64,000 nucleotides of DNA from JBALVT01 sp965262875. GTDB lineage: Bacteria > Pseudomonadota > Gammaproteobacteria > Pseudomonadales > Halieaceae. The position numbers and the translations under genes were made by a program. Each line of letters begins with the position of its first letter. Position 1 is the first letter of the stretch. The stretch spans positions 5,766,001 to 5,830,000 of the forward strand of contig OZ253569.1 of assembly GCA_965262875.1 (NCBI GenBank), read 5' to 3'. Below the pieces are notes generated by a model that made no database searches, was not told where the DNA came from, and saw only the letters and a program-made list of their open reading frames with translations. Of this stretch, positions 9,420-17,801 are shown piece by piece.

Positions 9420-9736
9420 AATTGATCCAGTAACTGCCGCACCACCAACAGGTTTTCGGCACAGATACCTCGCACAATGAATCCGTTGGGCAGTGACAAG
9501 GTTAGCCCCCGATCGGCGTCAGGTCTGACACTCACTGCGGCAAAGCCACCTTGGTCTTGTTTTATAGAAGACACACGGATGGTATCGTCAAACTTCCGAC
9601 GCCAGTACACAAAGCGATGGTAAGTCAGGTGATTGTGTTTGCAAAACCGGGTCTGAGACAAGCCCGACAGTTTCCAGGTTTGTATTTGCTGCTTCCAGTC
9701 AATACCTTGTGGCTGGGGCTGAGTGATATCGTTCAT
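9416..9736 (-). CDS. tnpA: IS66 accessory protein TnpA (Orf1)
   Basis: This IS66 Orf1 protein (106 residues) has a helix-turn-helix-like N-terminal part: WKQQIQTWKLSGLSQTRFC followed by YHRFVYWRRKF. The C-terminal part resembles the usual short Orf1 tail (LSLPNGFIVRG). It is the first gene of the element and overlaps tnpB by four bases. Orf1 is thought to bind DNA, which is family knowledge and not tested here. Confidence 0.9.
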   Translation of the reverse strand: MNDITQPQPQGIDWKQQIQTWKLSGLSQTRFCKHNHLTYHRFVYWRRKFDDTIRVSSIKQDQGGFAAVSVRPDADRGLTLSLPNGFIVRGICAENLLVVRQLLDQL

Positions 9737-11153
9737 GATTTGCTCCTGTGTGGTTATCAGGAGAAAGTCTGGCGGGAACTCTTACAAAAAAATAGGTGCT
9801 GATTTAGGGGCGCTTACCCTCAACCCCATAACGTGTTTGATGATGCCGAACACTGGCTCTACCGTTTGCTTTCTTAATGCGTACAGCGCTCGACCGGATT
9901 GGGTCGTCAGTTGATGTTTCATGAGCCTCACCTGATCATCCGTTATCGGAGTGGGGGCGTCAGGGGCAAACCGATCAAAAACGCACGGGTGATGGTGGTC
10001 ACGCGCTACTGCCAGTAAAGGCTGGATATTATCCTCTACGCAAGCCTTTACATTATCACCGCTAAAATAGCCTGTATCGGCCAGCAGGTCGGTCACCTTG
10101 CCCAGTTCTTCAGGCAGGGTATTCAGCTTTGTCAGGGCCGGCTTTATTTGTTGTTTGTCGTTCGGGGCCTGTGTCATGTGTGTACTGACGACGAGCATTG
10201 TATCGGTGTCAACACTGGCCTGGGCGTTGTAGCACTGTTCAAAGCCGCCGCCAGATACCGGCATGATACGCGACTCTTCATCGGTCAAATTCATCTGGTC
10301 TTTATCTCGAGGGCCGGGAAGCGGTGGCTTAGGCTCCCGGCCCCGGGGCTTTTTTCCAGTATCCCTCTGAGCTTGGCGTTGGGTTTGTTTTTGTTGGTAT
10401 TCGGCTTGTTCACGCGCAAAACGCTCCTGCGCCCGTTCTTCAATTTTTACTTTGGCCGCAGCCAGTGCCTCAAGTCGTGTTTCGCGCCGGGAAATCTCCG
10501 CGGGAATGTCCATGCCATCCGCTACCGGCGTTTGATCTGCCGTCTCTGCCTGTGCAGTGAGAGCGCTGACTTCTGTCTTGAGCTGTGCTTCGATTTTCTT
10601 TAAGTGGCCATAAGAAAGCGCCTTATGCTTGCTGGCATTCGCCTTGATCTTGGTGCCATCCAGGGCGATACGCCCAAGCTTCATGAGCTTCATTTCACGC
10701 GCCAGCAACAAGACCTGAACAAAAAGTGCTTCAAGCTGAGGCAAAAAACGGCGTCGAAAGGTCGCTATGGTGTCGTGATCCGGATGCGTGTTGGCCGCCA
10801 GGTAGCGAAACGCAATGGAGTCGTGGGTGGCTCGCTCAATCTTACGGCTGGAAAACACACCGGTGGCGTAACCGTAGATCAGCAAACTCAGTAGGACCGC
10901 TGGATGGTGCGCCTTTGATCCACGCCCGGCATATTGACGGGTGAGCTCAGACAGATCGAGCTGATCAACGACCTCCACGACAAACCGTGCCAGGTGGTGT
11001 TCAGGTAACCAGTCCGACATAGAGGGAGGGAATAGATAGTCCGTCTCTCGATCAACGTTTACAAAATTGGCCATCACTTATTCCCGGTTACTTTTCAGTG
11101 TGACCACATTATCTCATGATGACGTTGTTGGGTTAAGTCCGACAGGCTGCTAG

Positions 11154-11278
11154 ACCCGATTCTGTCAAACTGGCGCTATCGGGACAGTTTACCGAATGGC
11201 CTTTGCTCAGATAGCATCTTTAATCGATATCAGGCAGGCTAGGTGGCTATGGTTTCAGGCGCCTGTAGCGTCGGTAGG
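11154..11278. other. Unassigned spacer between IS1182 and the alcohol dehydrogenase tail
   Basis: This short stretch has no convincing ORF. On the minus strand a short open frame (ending DSASLTESG) runs into the LEKM of the ATPase remnant, but it does not resemble the sequence before LEKM in the second copy. It is most likely foreign DNA joined by rearrangement. Confidence 0.4.
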
Positions 11279-11383
11279 GTTGAGCCAGTAATTGATCGCA
11301 GTTTTGCGCTTGAGGAGTTGGCGGAGGCGTTTCGGTTGCAGGAGTCCCAGGGGCACTTTGGGAAGATTTGTTTGGGGTTTTGA
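11279..11383 (+). pseudogene. 3' end of a zinc alcohol dehydrogenase gene, fragment 1
   Basis: The reading frame gives VEPVIDRSFALEELAEAFRL, then QESQGHFGKICLGF and a stop. This is the C-terminus of an NAD(P)-dependent zinc-type alcohol dehydrogenase (MDR). The same tail occurs at 13100-13159 and, longer, at 37598-37898 on the minus strand. No upstream part of the gene is present, so it is a remnant at a recombination junction next to an IS. Confidence 0.8.
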
Positions 11384-11424
11384 GAGGCTGGAAGGCGTCT
11401 GGTAATGTCTGGGAAGTCTAGTTT

Positions 11425-12951
11425 TTACCTCTCATCTAATTCCATAAGACTCGCCAGGAATGTAGCAAAGGGCCTTATATCCTGATCGACACTGGCCGAT
11501 TCCAGAGCCGCCATGTAGTTCGTTCGCTCTTCAATGGGGATAATGGTCCACGGGTAGCCACCTGAAGCCATCATCGTATTCATCAAAAACCTTCCCATCC
11601 TGCCATTCCCATCCATATAGGGGTGTATATAAACAAAGATAAAATGTCCGAGCACAACGCGGGCCGCGGCTTCCTTTTCGCCCTCCAAAAGGTCAAAGAA
11701 GGCAGGCATAAGATCGCGCACCGCTTCCTTATTCGGGGGAACGTGCATCGAGCGCTTGATATAAACCGGGCCGTTTCTGTATCCGGCAAGATCCCCAGCT
11801 CTTAGCAGACCCGTCGTAACACTGGGCGCGAAGAGTTCACGGTACCAGGTGCTATGATCCTGATGGACCGTGACACCTGAGTTATCGCCGTCTAAAATTT
11901 TCTCAATGCTTTGTTTGACCGCCTGGAAAGCTTGCCAGTATCCGCGCGCTGCCATCGCATTGCGATGATCGCGGTCATCGTCGTCCTCCTCGGGGTTCCA
12001 GGTTCCCAACTTAACCCTCTCAATCAGTTCGGGGCTTACGCGGTACCCCTCGATAGACAGTGAGTGATAGGCGTCTGAGGTATAAAGCTCCTCGATCTTT
12101 TTGAGGCAGGCTTGTTTGTCTTTCGGTATGCCCGGTGCTTCAGGAAATTCTTCAAGAATGGTTTCCCGCATGTTCTGCCACATCAAATTGATGCGGCCCA
12201 CATAAGGTGATTTTTCTCTTCTGGAGAATATAAGCGGGCTTGCGGTCTCGAAGGGGTCGCTTTCTCTGACTTTGTAGCCAGCTGCTTTCATGGTATTCAT
12301 TATGTCGTGGGCGAGATTGTCCCTGCCGATATTGCGGAAGGCCCCGGCTAGCCTTCCCGCTATAGTGCTATGGCCTCCTTCGAGCAGGCGCTCCAGGATT
12401 TCGGAAGCATCGGGAGTCATGGCTAGCGCCGTGCGCATATCGGTCGGTTTTTGTTTGTAGCTCGTTGGTGCGCAGGCTATCAATGCTGCCGGCAACGAAA
12501 ACAGCCGCAGGCCCTGGGTGATAACCGTGGCCTTTTTATCGGGAAGGGCAGCGCGGATATCAAGGAGTGATGTGTCATGGGGCAGATTGGTGACGTTATT
12601 CGATTCTTTCTTGGTCCTGACGAGTAGTTGTTTTGGGACAGTCAGGTTGCCGGTATGCAGGGCCAGCGATTGCTCTGGTGATAGACACCATTCTTTGCCA
12701 AATCTACTTCCAAGGTACGAAGCACAGAAATCCCAGAAGGAGGCATACCACGACGTACTATCTCCTGCCGGTTCGTCCGGGCGTGCGGGTATGTACCAGC
12801 CTTTTATGACCTCCTGCAAGAAGCCGTTCTTGATCAGCCGTTCGCGGTGTGTACGGCTCAGATCACGTGATCTGATGGCAATAGTTCCTTGATCTTGCAG
12901 CTCTTTAAGCGTCTCAAGAGACTCTGCCAGTTTTTCGGATGGGGTGGCCAT
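11425..12951 (-). CDS. Fic-domain protein with N-terminal wHTH-like (AbiEi-type) region
   Basis: Fic enzymes transfer AMP or related groups onto target proteins. This 508-residue protein has the core motif HPYMDGNGRMGR at about 443-454, with the catalytic His443. A [S/T]xxxE[G/N] inhibitory motif (SLSIEG, about 297-302) lies on its N-terminal side, as in class II self-inhibited Fic proteins. Residues 1 to about 200 begin TLKELQDQGTIAIRSRDLSR and continue with NGFLQEVIKGWYIPARP, resembling the winged-helix start of AbiEi-type antitoxins/regulators. This suggests a toxin carrying its own DNA-binding or antitoxin-like part. It stands alone on the minus strand behind a promoter with repeated CTAGTT boxes. 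The target protein is unknown. Confidence 0.85.
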   Translation of the reverse strand: MATPSEKLAESLETLKELQDQGTIAIRSRDLSRTHRERLIKNGFLQEVIKGWYIPARPDEPAGDSTSWYASFWDFCASYLGSRFGKEWCLSPEQSLALHTGNLTVPKQLLVRTKKESNNVTNLPHDTSLLDIRAALPDKKATVITQGLRLFSLPAALIACAPTSYKQKPTDMRTALAMTPDASEILERLLEGGHSTIAGRLAGAFRNIGRDNLAHDIMNTMKAAGYKVRESDPFETASPLIFSRREKSPYVGRINLMWQNMRETILEEFPEAPGIPKDKQACLKKIEELYTSDAYHSLSIEGYRVSPELIERVKLGTWNPEEDDDDRDHRNAMAARGYWQAFQAVKQSIEKILDGDNSGVTVHQDHSTWYRELFAPSVTTGLLRAGDLAGYRNGPVYIKRSMHVPPNKEAVRDLMPAFFDLLEGEKEAAARVVLGHFIFVYIHPYMDGNGRMGRFLMNTMMASGGYPWTIIPIEERTNYMAALESASVDQDIRPFATFLASLMELDER

Positions 12952-12991
12952 GGCATTGCCCTTTCTCTTACTTCTAGCGGGAACGTTAAAC

Positions 12992-13075
12992 CTAGTTTTG
13001 TGCAGAGTTATTACTAGTTTTTTAAGTTGTACAATATTTAGTTTATTGTGTCTAGTTATTTCTAGTTTATTGTGT
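12992..13075 (-). promoter_or_regulatory. AT-rich fic promoter region with CTAGTT repeats
   Basis: CTAGTT occurs at 12992, 13014, 13052 and 13062, just upstream of the fic start at 12951. A longer direct repeat, TAGTTTATTGTGT, is at 13039-13051 and 13063-13075 (24-bp period). Clustered direct repeats in front of a gene whose product has a putative winged helix suggest an autoregulatory operator; this is inference. Confidence 0.5.
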
Positions 13076-13099
13076 TCTTAGGGCGGTTCCTGAGTTTAT

Positions 13100-13159
13100 G
13101 AGCCGTTTCGGCTACAGGAGTCCCAGGGGCATTTTGGGAAGATTTGTTTGGGGTTTTAG
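13100..13159 (+). pseudogene. 3' end of the same alcohol dehydrogenase gene, fragment 2
   Basis: The frame reads EPFRLQESQGHFGKICLGF and a stop, matching fragments 1 (11279) and 3 (37598). Only about 19 codons remain. It separates the fic promoter from the DUF6880 locus. Confidence 0.75.
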
Positions 13160-13195
13160 CTTGGGTTTCGTTTGGGAGGCGCGTTGTTATACTTC

Positions 13196-13402
13196 ATGCT
13201 CACGAACCTATACGTTTACACTCAAGGAGTTAGCAGGCTAATAGACTTCGCAAGTAATCTTCCGTCCGAATGTAAGTACTCGTTCCTCCAAATGGAAATA
13301 AACGCACGTCCATTTGAAGAATTTCGAACGGTATTTGGGTATCTCCTACGCCAAAGCCAACCAGATGATAGTCAAGGTACTGAATATAATTGGAATCATT
13401 GA
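13196..13402 (+). CDS. Hypothetical 68-residue protein upstream of the DUF6880 gene
   Basis: The frame from ATG 13196 opens MLTNLYVYTQGVSRLIDFAS and stops 3 bp before the next start, spacing typical of an operon. No ribosome site stands out. I do not recognise the family. It could be the remaining end of a larger gene whose 5' part was replaced by the alcohol dehydrogenase fragment just upstream. Confidence 0.35.
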   Translation: MLTNLYVYTQGVSRLIDFASNLPSECKYSFLQMEINARPFEEFRTVFGYLLRQSQPDDSQGTEYNWNH

Positions 13403-14174
13403 GCAATGAGCAAGATGTTACAACAACTCAGTCGCCTGGATAAAACAGCGTTAGCTGAATTGCTGGAAAATATTTATGACCTGGACGATGCTGTAGATAA
13501 GTATATTGATCTAGCGCTTGCTATGGCAGACGGGGATATGAAAAAACAGCTTATAAAACAGATTGGCACTATCAAGCGTGGGCGAAAATTTATTGATTAC
13601 AGTGCCAGCTTTGCTTTCGCTAAGCAGCTGGATAGCTTACTTCATGGCATAAACGAGCTTATTCGCCAGCAGCAATACAACGAGGCCTTTGAGGTGGCCG
13701 ACAAGTTTATTGCTACCGCAGCTTCAGTGTTCGAGCGCATGGATGATTCGTCCGGAAGTGTGAGCGATATTTACCGCGAAGCTGTCGGCCTTTGGGTGCA
13801 GGCTGCGACGGAAGTGCGCCGACAAGCTGCTCGGTCAGACGATTGGGTAGCGCGCGTGCTGGGCTATTTCAATAACAATGACCATGGCATCTACGATACT
13901 TTGTTGCCCCTGGCGGGCAGCCTGTTGACGGAAACGGAACTGCGTCAACAGGCCTGGCATTTTGAAAGCGATGCCAAGCAGGCGCTAAAGCAGTCTCCCA
14001 AAAGTGAGTCGGGATACAATTTCGAAGCTGCCCATGCTTGTATTGGTTTGAGTTCAGTCGCGCAAGCCTTACGCGATATTGAGCTCTATGAACGTGCGAC
14101 CTTGATTACTGAGGTGGTCTAATAGATCTGCACAACCCAGTTAAGGGATAATACCCATAACTGGAGATTAAAGA

Positions 14175-14471
14175 ATGAACACAAGAAAGAAATATCCGAA
14201 GGAATTCAAGCTGGATGCCGTCAGCCTGGTACTGGATCAGGGTTACACAAGAATTGAAGCGGCGAAAAGTCTCGACATCAACTCCACCATGTTGGGGCGC
14301 TGGGTTAAAGAGCATCAACGATCAAGTGACGGACACGCTTTCCGCGGAAACGGCAAGCTGACACCGGAGCAGGCAGAAACCCGCCAGTTGAGGGAGGAGA
14401 ACCGGCGCTTGAAGATGGAGAAAGATATATTAAAAAAAGCGACGGTCTTCTTCGCCAAGGAAACAAGGTGA
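14175..14471 (+). CDS. IS3-family OrfA (helix-turn-helix protein)
   Basis: This 98-residue protein has a DNA-binding helix-turn-helix (KYPKEFKLDAVSLVLDQGYT to WVKEHQ) and a C-terminal leucine-zipper-like helix (LREENRRLKMEKDILKKA), the standard IS3 OrfA architecture. Its end overlaps orfB (GTGA), where a -1 frameshift normally makes the OrfAB transposase. Confidence 0.9.
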   Translation: MNTRKKYPKEFKLDAVSLVLDQGYTRIEAAKSLDINSTMLGRWVKEHQRSSDGHAFRGNGKLTPEQAETRQLREENRRLKMEKDILKKATVFFAKETR

Positions 14472-15343
14472 AATACGTGTTTATTGCCCAACACAAGAAG
14501 ACCTGGCCAGTTGACCTGATGTGTCGACTCCTGGGCGTTACCCGCGGTGGTTACTATGGTTATCAGCAGCGTGGAGGTGGCAGTCTCGATTATTACCGCC
14601 AGGAATTACTGGAAGCTGTCCGAGACATCGCCAAAGCAACCCAGGACAGCTACGGTAGCCGGAGAATGAAGGCGGCGCTCAGCGCGCTAAGCTATCCGGT
14701 GAGCCGGGAGAAGGCTCGAAAATTGATGAAAGAGGCCAACGTTCAGGTTAAGCACCGGAAGAAATACAAAGTCACGACAAACAGTAATCACAAGCAACCT
14801 GTGTTTGAGAATGTATTGGATCGGCAATTTGATGTTGATCGAGCTGACCGGGCGTACGTTGGGGATATCACTTATCTCTGGACCTAGGAGGGCTGGCTGT
14901 ACCTTGCTGTTGTTATTGACCTGTATTCGAGAAAGGTTGTTGGCTGGAGTATGGGTTCACGAATGAAGGCTCAGCTGGTTTGCGATGCACTGAGGATGGC
15001 CATTTGGCAAAGGCGGCCCAAAGCTGGCTTGATTGTCCATTCCGATCGAGGCTCTCAATATGCCAGTAAGGATTACAGGCGGCTTCTTAAGGCCCATGGC
15101 TTCGTCGGGAGCATGAGTCGCAAAGGTGATTGCTGGGACAATGCAGTTGCAGAGAGTTTCTTTGGAAGCTTGAAGCAGGAGCGTGTCCACTGGCGTAATT
15201 ACCAGACCAGGCTCGAAGCACAACAGGATGTGTTGAACTACATATCCATGTTTTACAACAGCCAACGGCTGCATTCATATCTGGGCTACGTGAGTCCGAA
15301 TCAATATGAGGCGGAGATGGTTGAATTGAAAAAAGCCGCTTAA
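14468..15343 (+). pseudogene. IS3-family OrfB transposase with internal TAG
   Basis: Sequence similar to IS3 OrfB runs in one frame over 292 codons but is stopped by TAG at 14885-14887, right after GDITYLWT. The usual residue there is Gln (CAG to TAG needs one change). DDE residues remain recognisable on both sides: Asp in VGDITY, Asp in VHSDRGSQY and Glu in GSLKQE. Only this stop blocks the gene. Confidence 0.88.
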
Positions 15344-16252
15344 CTGGGTTGTAAAGAAATGCTGGACCACGTCATACATCACCTGAGCCCAATGCATTGC
15401 AAAAAGTGGCATTGGCTGAATATTGTCTGGATATTGAACACCCCGAGCGTGCCCTGGCCTGGTTGGAGGGGGAGTGGGAGCGACGTTTTGAAAGGGATCA
15501 GCAAACCTTGCGGGAACGCTGCTATCAGCAATTGGGTATGGACGACAAGTTGCGCCAGTCCAGGCAAGCGCAATTTGATAAATATCCGGGTTGGCACACC
15601 CTGCAGCTATTGCTGGAGGTGCTTGATGAGGAGAGCCAACAGACTCTGTTGGCACAGGCTCGTAGGCAAGCCGCAAGCTATTCCAATCTTTCGGAAGCGA
15701 TAGACGTGTTGCTGAGACTGGATGAAACAGCACTGGCCGGTGAGGCGATAAAAAAACGCCATGCTGAACTGGATAATGTTTATTACCAGGCGCTTATTCA
15801 ATGGGCGAAACAACTAGGCGAATCAGAACCTTTGGCGGCTGCCCTTTGTTACCGTGCCTTGCTGGAAGATATTCTCAGCCAGGGACGCAGCAAAGCCTAT
15901 CGCTACGCGGCCCGTTATTTCAATAAGCTACTGACACTGGATACTCGCATCGACAGCTATCGGCCCCACTCAGATACCCAGCAATACATACGTCAACTGC
16001 AGGAGCAACATTGGCGCAAGCGAAGTTTTTGGGAGTTGGCGGATCACCCGAATAAGGCTGATGAGGGCTGAGCACCTACTTAAACGCCTCCGAAAATTTT
16101 ACGCTTTGGGCGTATCTTAAAGTAGAGCTTCGATGTGGCGAAGCGGCAGCATAAGCAATGGGATGGACTCCTCCTCACCCTATCTTTTCGGCGTCGATGC
16201 GCCAGAATGTTAGTTGTAGTACAAACATTCAGAGAATGAGGAGAAGCCCAAT

Positions 16253-17288
16253 ATGAACATTACACGAGTAGGTGTGGATATCGCAAAATCTGTTTTTCAT
16301 GTGCACGGTGTCGACCGACACGACGGCAAGCAGTGGCAGGCAAAAATCGGGCGTGATAAGTGGCTCGATGCGGTGTGTGAGCGTGTCCCTCCCGGTGCTG
16401 AAGTCGGCATGGAGGCATGTGCCTCGTCCCACCATGGGGGGCGTCAATGGCAGAAGCGGGGTTATCACGTAAAGCTCATCGCCGCTCAATTCGTCAAACC
16501 TTACGTGAAGAGTAACAAGAATGACCAGGTTGATGCCGAGGCGATCTGTGAAGCGATGGGGCGCCCCGGGATGAGATTTGTTGCCGTCAAGAGTGTGGAA
16601 CAACAAGATATCCAGGCGGCGCACCGGATACGAGAGGAACTCGTTCATCAACGCACAGCGAAGGTAAATCAGATCCGGGGGCTTGTCGGTGAGTACGGCA
16701 TCGTAGCTCCTGTCGGCATTCAAAAGTTACGTTGCGCGCTACCTCGGTGGCTTGAGGACGCTGAGAATGGCCTTACCGATGCATTTCGGGTCTTACTCGC
16801 CTGAAGACCTGCGAAGTCTTGATAATCGCATATCCGGCTTTGATGAGCGGATTGCGCAGAGCGTGAAGGAAGATCCGGTGGCGAAGCGCTTGTTGGAGCT
16901 GAGGGGTATTGGCCCTCTCACCGCCAGTGCCCTCGCTGGTGCTCTGGGTGATGGGACTGCGTTCAGCAAAGGGCGTGAATTTGCAGCGTCTCTCGGGCTC
17001 ACCCCGCGTCAACATAGTACGGGTGGCAAAGACCGGTTACTTGGCATCAGTAAACGGGGTGACAGTTACCTGAGAAAACTATTGATACATGGTGCCCGGG
17101 CTGTGCTCCGCCATGCAAAGGACCGAGACGATGGGCTTAGCCAGTGGCTGAACGATCTGTCGGCTCGCAAGCATGCAAATATCGTGAGCGTGGCCTTGGC
17201 CAACAAGACGGCACGGATGGCGTGGGCGATCGTGCACAATGAAACAACCTATGATCCAACGCTTGCGGCCGGCGTTCAAGCTGGCTGA
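16253..17288 (+). pseudogene. IS110/IS1111-type DEDD transposase, frameshifted
   Basis: The N-terminal DEDD part (16253 to about 16800) shows VGVDIAKSVFHVHG, GMEACASSHH and KNDQVDAEAICEA. The C-terminal part (to 17288) shows RGIGPLTASALAGALGDG, then SLGLTPRQHSTGGK with the conserved serine region. They are in different frames that meet at about 16790-16805 (LTDAFRVLLA then EDLRSLDNRI). A small deletion is the likely cause, and I see no slippery heptamer to suggest programmed frameshifting. Confidence 0.82.
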
Positions 17289-17547
17289 AAGTAAAGAAAA
17301 CCCGGTTTTTATAAGAAGGAGGACACACCACCACGATTGCAGAGCAAATTGCTAGATGGCGAACAGGTTGAACCGACGTCGGAAAACCCCTGAAATGGCA
17401 CTGAGCCTAAGAGCTCGTGTAAGCGTTTGGGAGCCGGCGTGCGAATAGCCCATCAGGGTCCGATGTCTACGAAAACGGCATCATCAATGAGACCGGATAC
17501 ACGTAGGCAGTCGTACCTTGACGCAATCGAACAAAGTGCTTGCAAAA
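17289..17547 (+). ncRNA. Candidate bridge-RNA region of the IS1111-type element
   Basis: IS110-family elements specify target and donor sites with a noncoding bridge RNA. In the IS1111 group it is encoded after the transposase; this is established for the family. Here about 260 bp without a convincing ORF lies between the transposase stop and the right inverted repeat. I have not folded it or located guide loops, so only the position supports the call. Confidence 0.4.
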
Positions 17548-17563
17548 GAGGAGGAGTCCATAC

Positions 17564-17710
17564 ATGCCATTTGGTCCTCCATATCACCTACCAGAATATT
17601 TTCCAGATGCTCTGGATACGCCAGCCACCGGAAATGACGCCGTTCACTTCAGGTATTTTGATGCCACTGCCATAGAAACTAATTGTCCATTATTTAGATA
17701 TGTACATTAA
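17564..17710 (+). CDS. Short 48-codon ORF next to the IS1111-type element
   Basis: The frame opens MPFGPPYHLPEYFPD, begins inside or at the edge of the element's right tip and ends at TAA 17708. It could be the remaining end of a gene interrupted by the element, or chance. No family is recognised. The next 90 bp up to the AbiEi start are AT-rich and probably carry its promoter. Confidence 0.2.
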   Translation: MPFGPPYHLPEYFPDALDTPATGNDAVHFRYFDATAIETNCPLFRYVH

Positions 17711-17801
17711 TAATGAACATGATGTTATATTGAACAATAGCGGGTAGACTTAGTTTCCGGCGCGAGAGATAGCTATTTGTGCAGGTAGGAGAAATCTAAC
17801 A

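Larger units (their letters stand above)
7328..9817 (-). mobile_element. IS66-family element (2490 bp, intact)
   Basis: The tips are GTAAGCGCACTTAAATCGAC at 7328 and, inverted, GTAAGCGCCCCTAAATCAGC ending at 9817. The exact 8-bp duplication CCTCAACC lies at 7320-7327 and 9818-9825. All three standard IS66 genes are present, in order and overlapping. It is the youngest layer of this nest because it sits inside the IS1182 transposase gene. Confidence 0.95.
7221..11077 (-). pseudogene. IS1182-family transposase, split by IS66
   Basis: The 5' part (11077-9818) encodes MMANFVNVDRETDY through KHVMGLR. The last part (7327-7221) encodes QFSMRGLDKVAGEW to VLRMA and a stop. With the 8-bp GGTTGAGG duplication counted once, the two join in frame as MGLRQFSMRG, giving a normal IS1182 transposase. 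DDE candidates are D140 (ALDGTKIKA), D334 (ADTGYFSG) and E407 (TVEPVFG). As it stands the reading frame runs into the IS66 end and stops at 9782, losing the C-terminal strand. Confidence 0.9.
7052..11149 (-). mobile_element. IS1182-family element interrupted by IS66
   Basis: The tips are CAGTTTGTCGGACT at 7052 and, inverted, CAGCCTGTCGGACT ending at 11149, flanked by CTAG on both sides (7048-7051 and 11150-11153). Removing the IS66 element leaves one uninterrupted transposase frame. The left flank is the DNA repair ATPase gene. The right flank (from 11154) does not match the equivalent part of the second ATPase copy, so the insertion may have been accompanied by a deletion. Confidence 0.85.
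14115..15369 (+). mobile_element. IS3-family element inserted in the DUF6880 gene
   Basis: The left tip TGGTCTAATAGATCTGCACA leads to ACCCAGTTAAG. The right tip is its inverted partner (CTTAACTGGGTTGT ... GCTGGACCA) ending at 15369. Two overlapping ORFs (orfA, orfB) follow the IS3 plan. The flanks (AGG and CGT) do not repeat. orfB carries a nonsense codon, so the element is probably not autonomous. Confidence 0.85.
13406..16071 (+). pseudogene. DUF6880-type protein, split by an IS3 element
   Basis: The 5' half (13406-14114) has the family signature region with RGRKFIDYSASFAFAKQLDS and ATAASVFERMDDSSGSVSD. The 3' half (15370-16071) is helical, repeat-like sequence (EHPERALAWLEGEWERRF, EAIDVLLRLDETALAGEAI) to a natural stop after NKADEG. 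An IS3 element lies between. Joining the halves directly leaves the frame one base out, and I see no target duplication, so a small change accompanied insertion. The function of DUF6880 is not established as far as I know; the tetratricopeptide-like C-terminus suggests protein contacts. Confidence 0.7.
16163..17561 (+). mobile_element. IS110-family element of the IS1111 type
   Basis: A perfect 14-bp inverted pair bounds it: ATGGACTCCTCCTC at 16163-16176 and its complement at 17548-17561. IS1111-group elements carry such subterminal inverted repeats a few bases inside their true tips. The DEDD transposase lies between, with about 90 bp before it and about 260 bp after it noncoding. True tips are a few bases outside the coordinates given. 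Confidence 0.75.
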
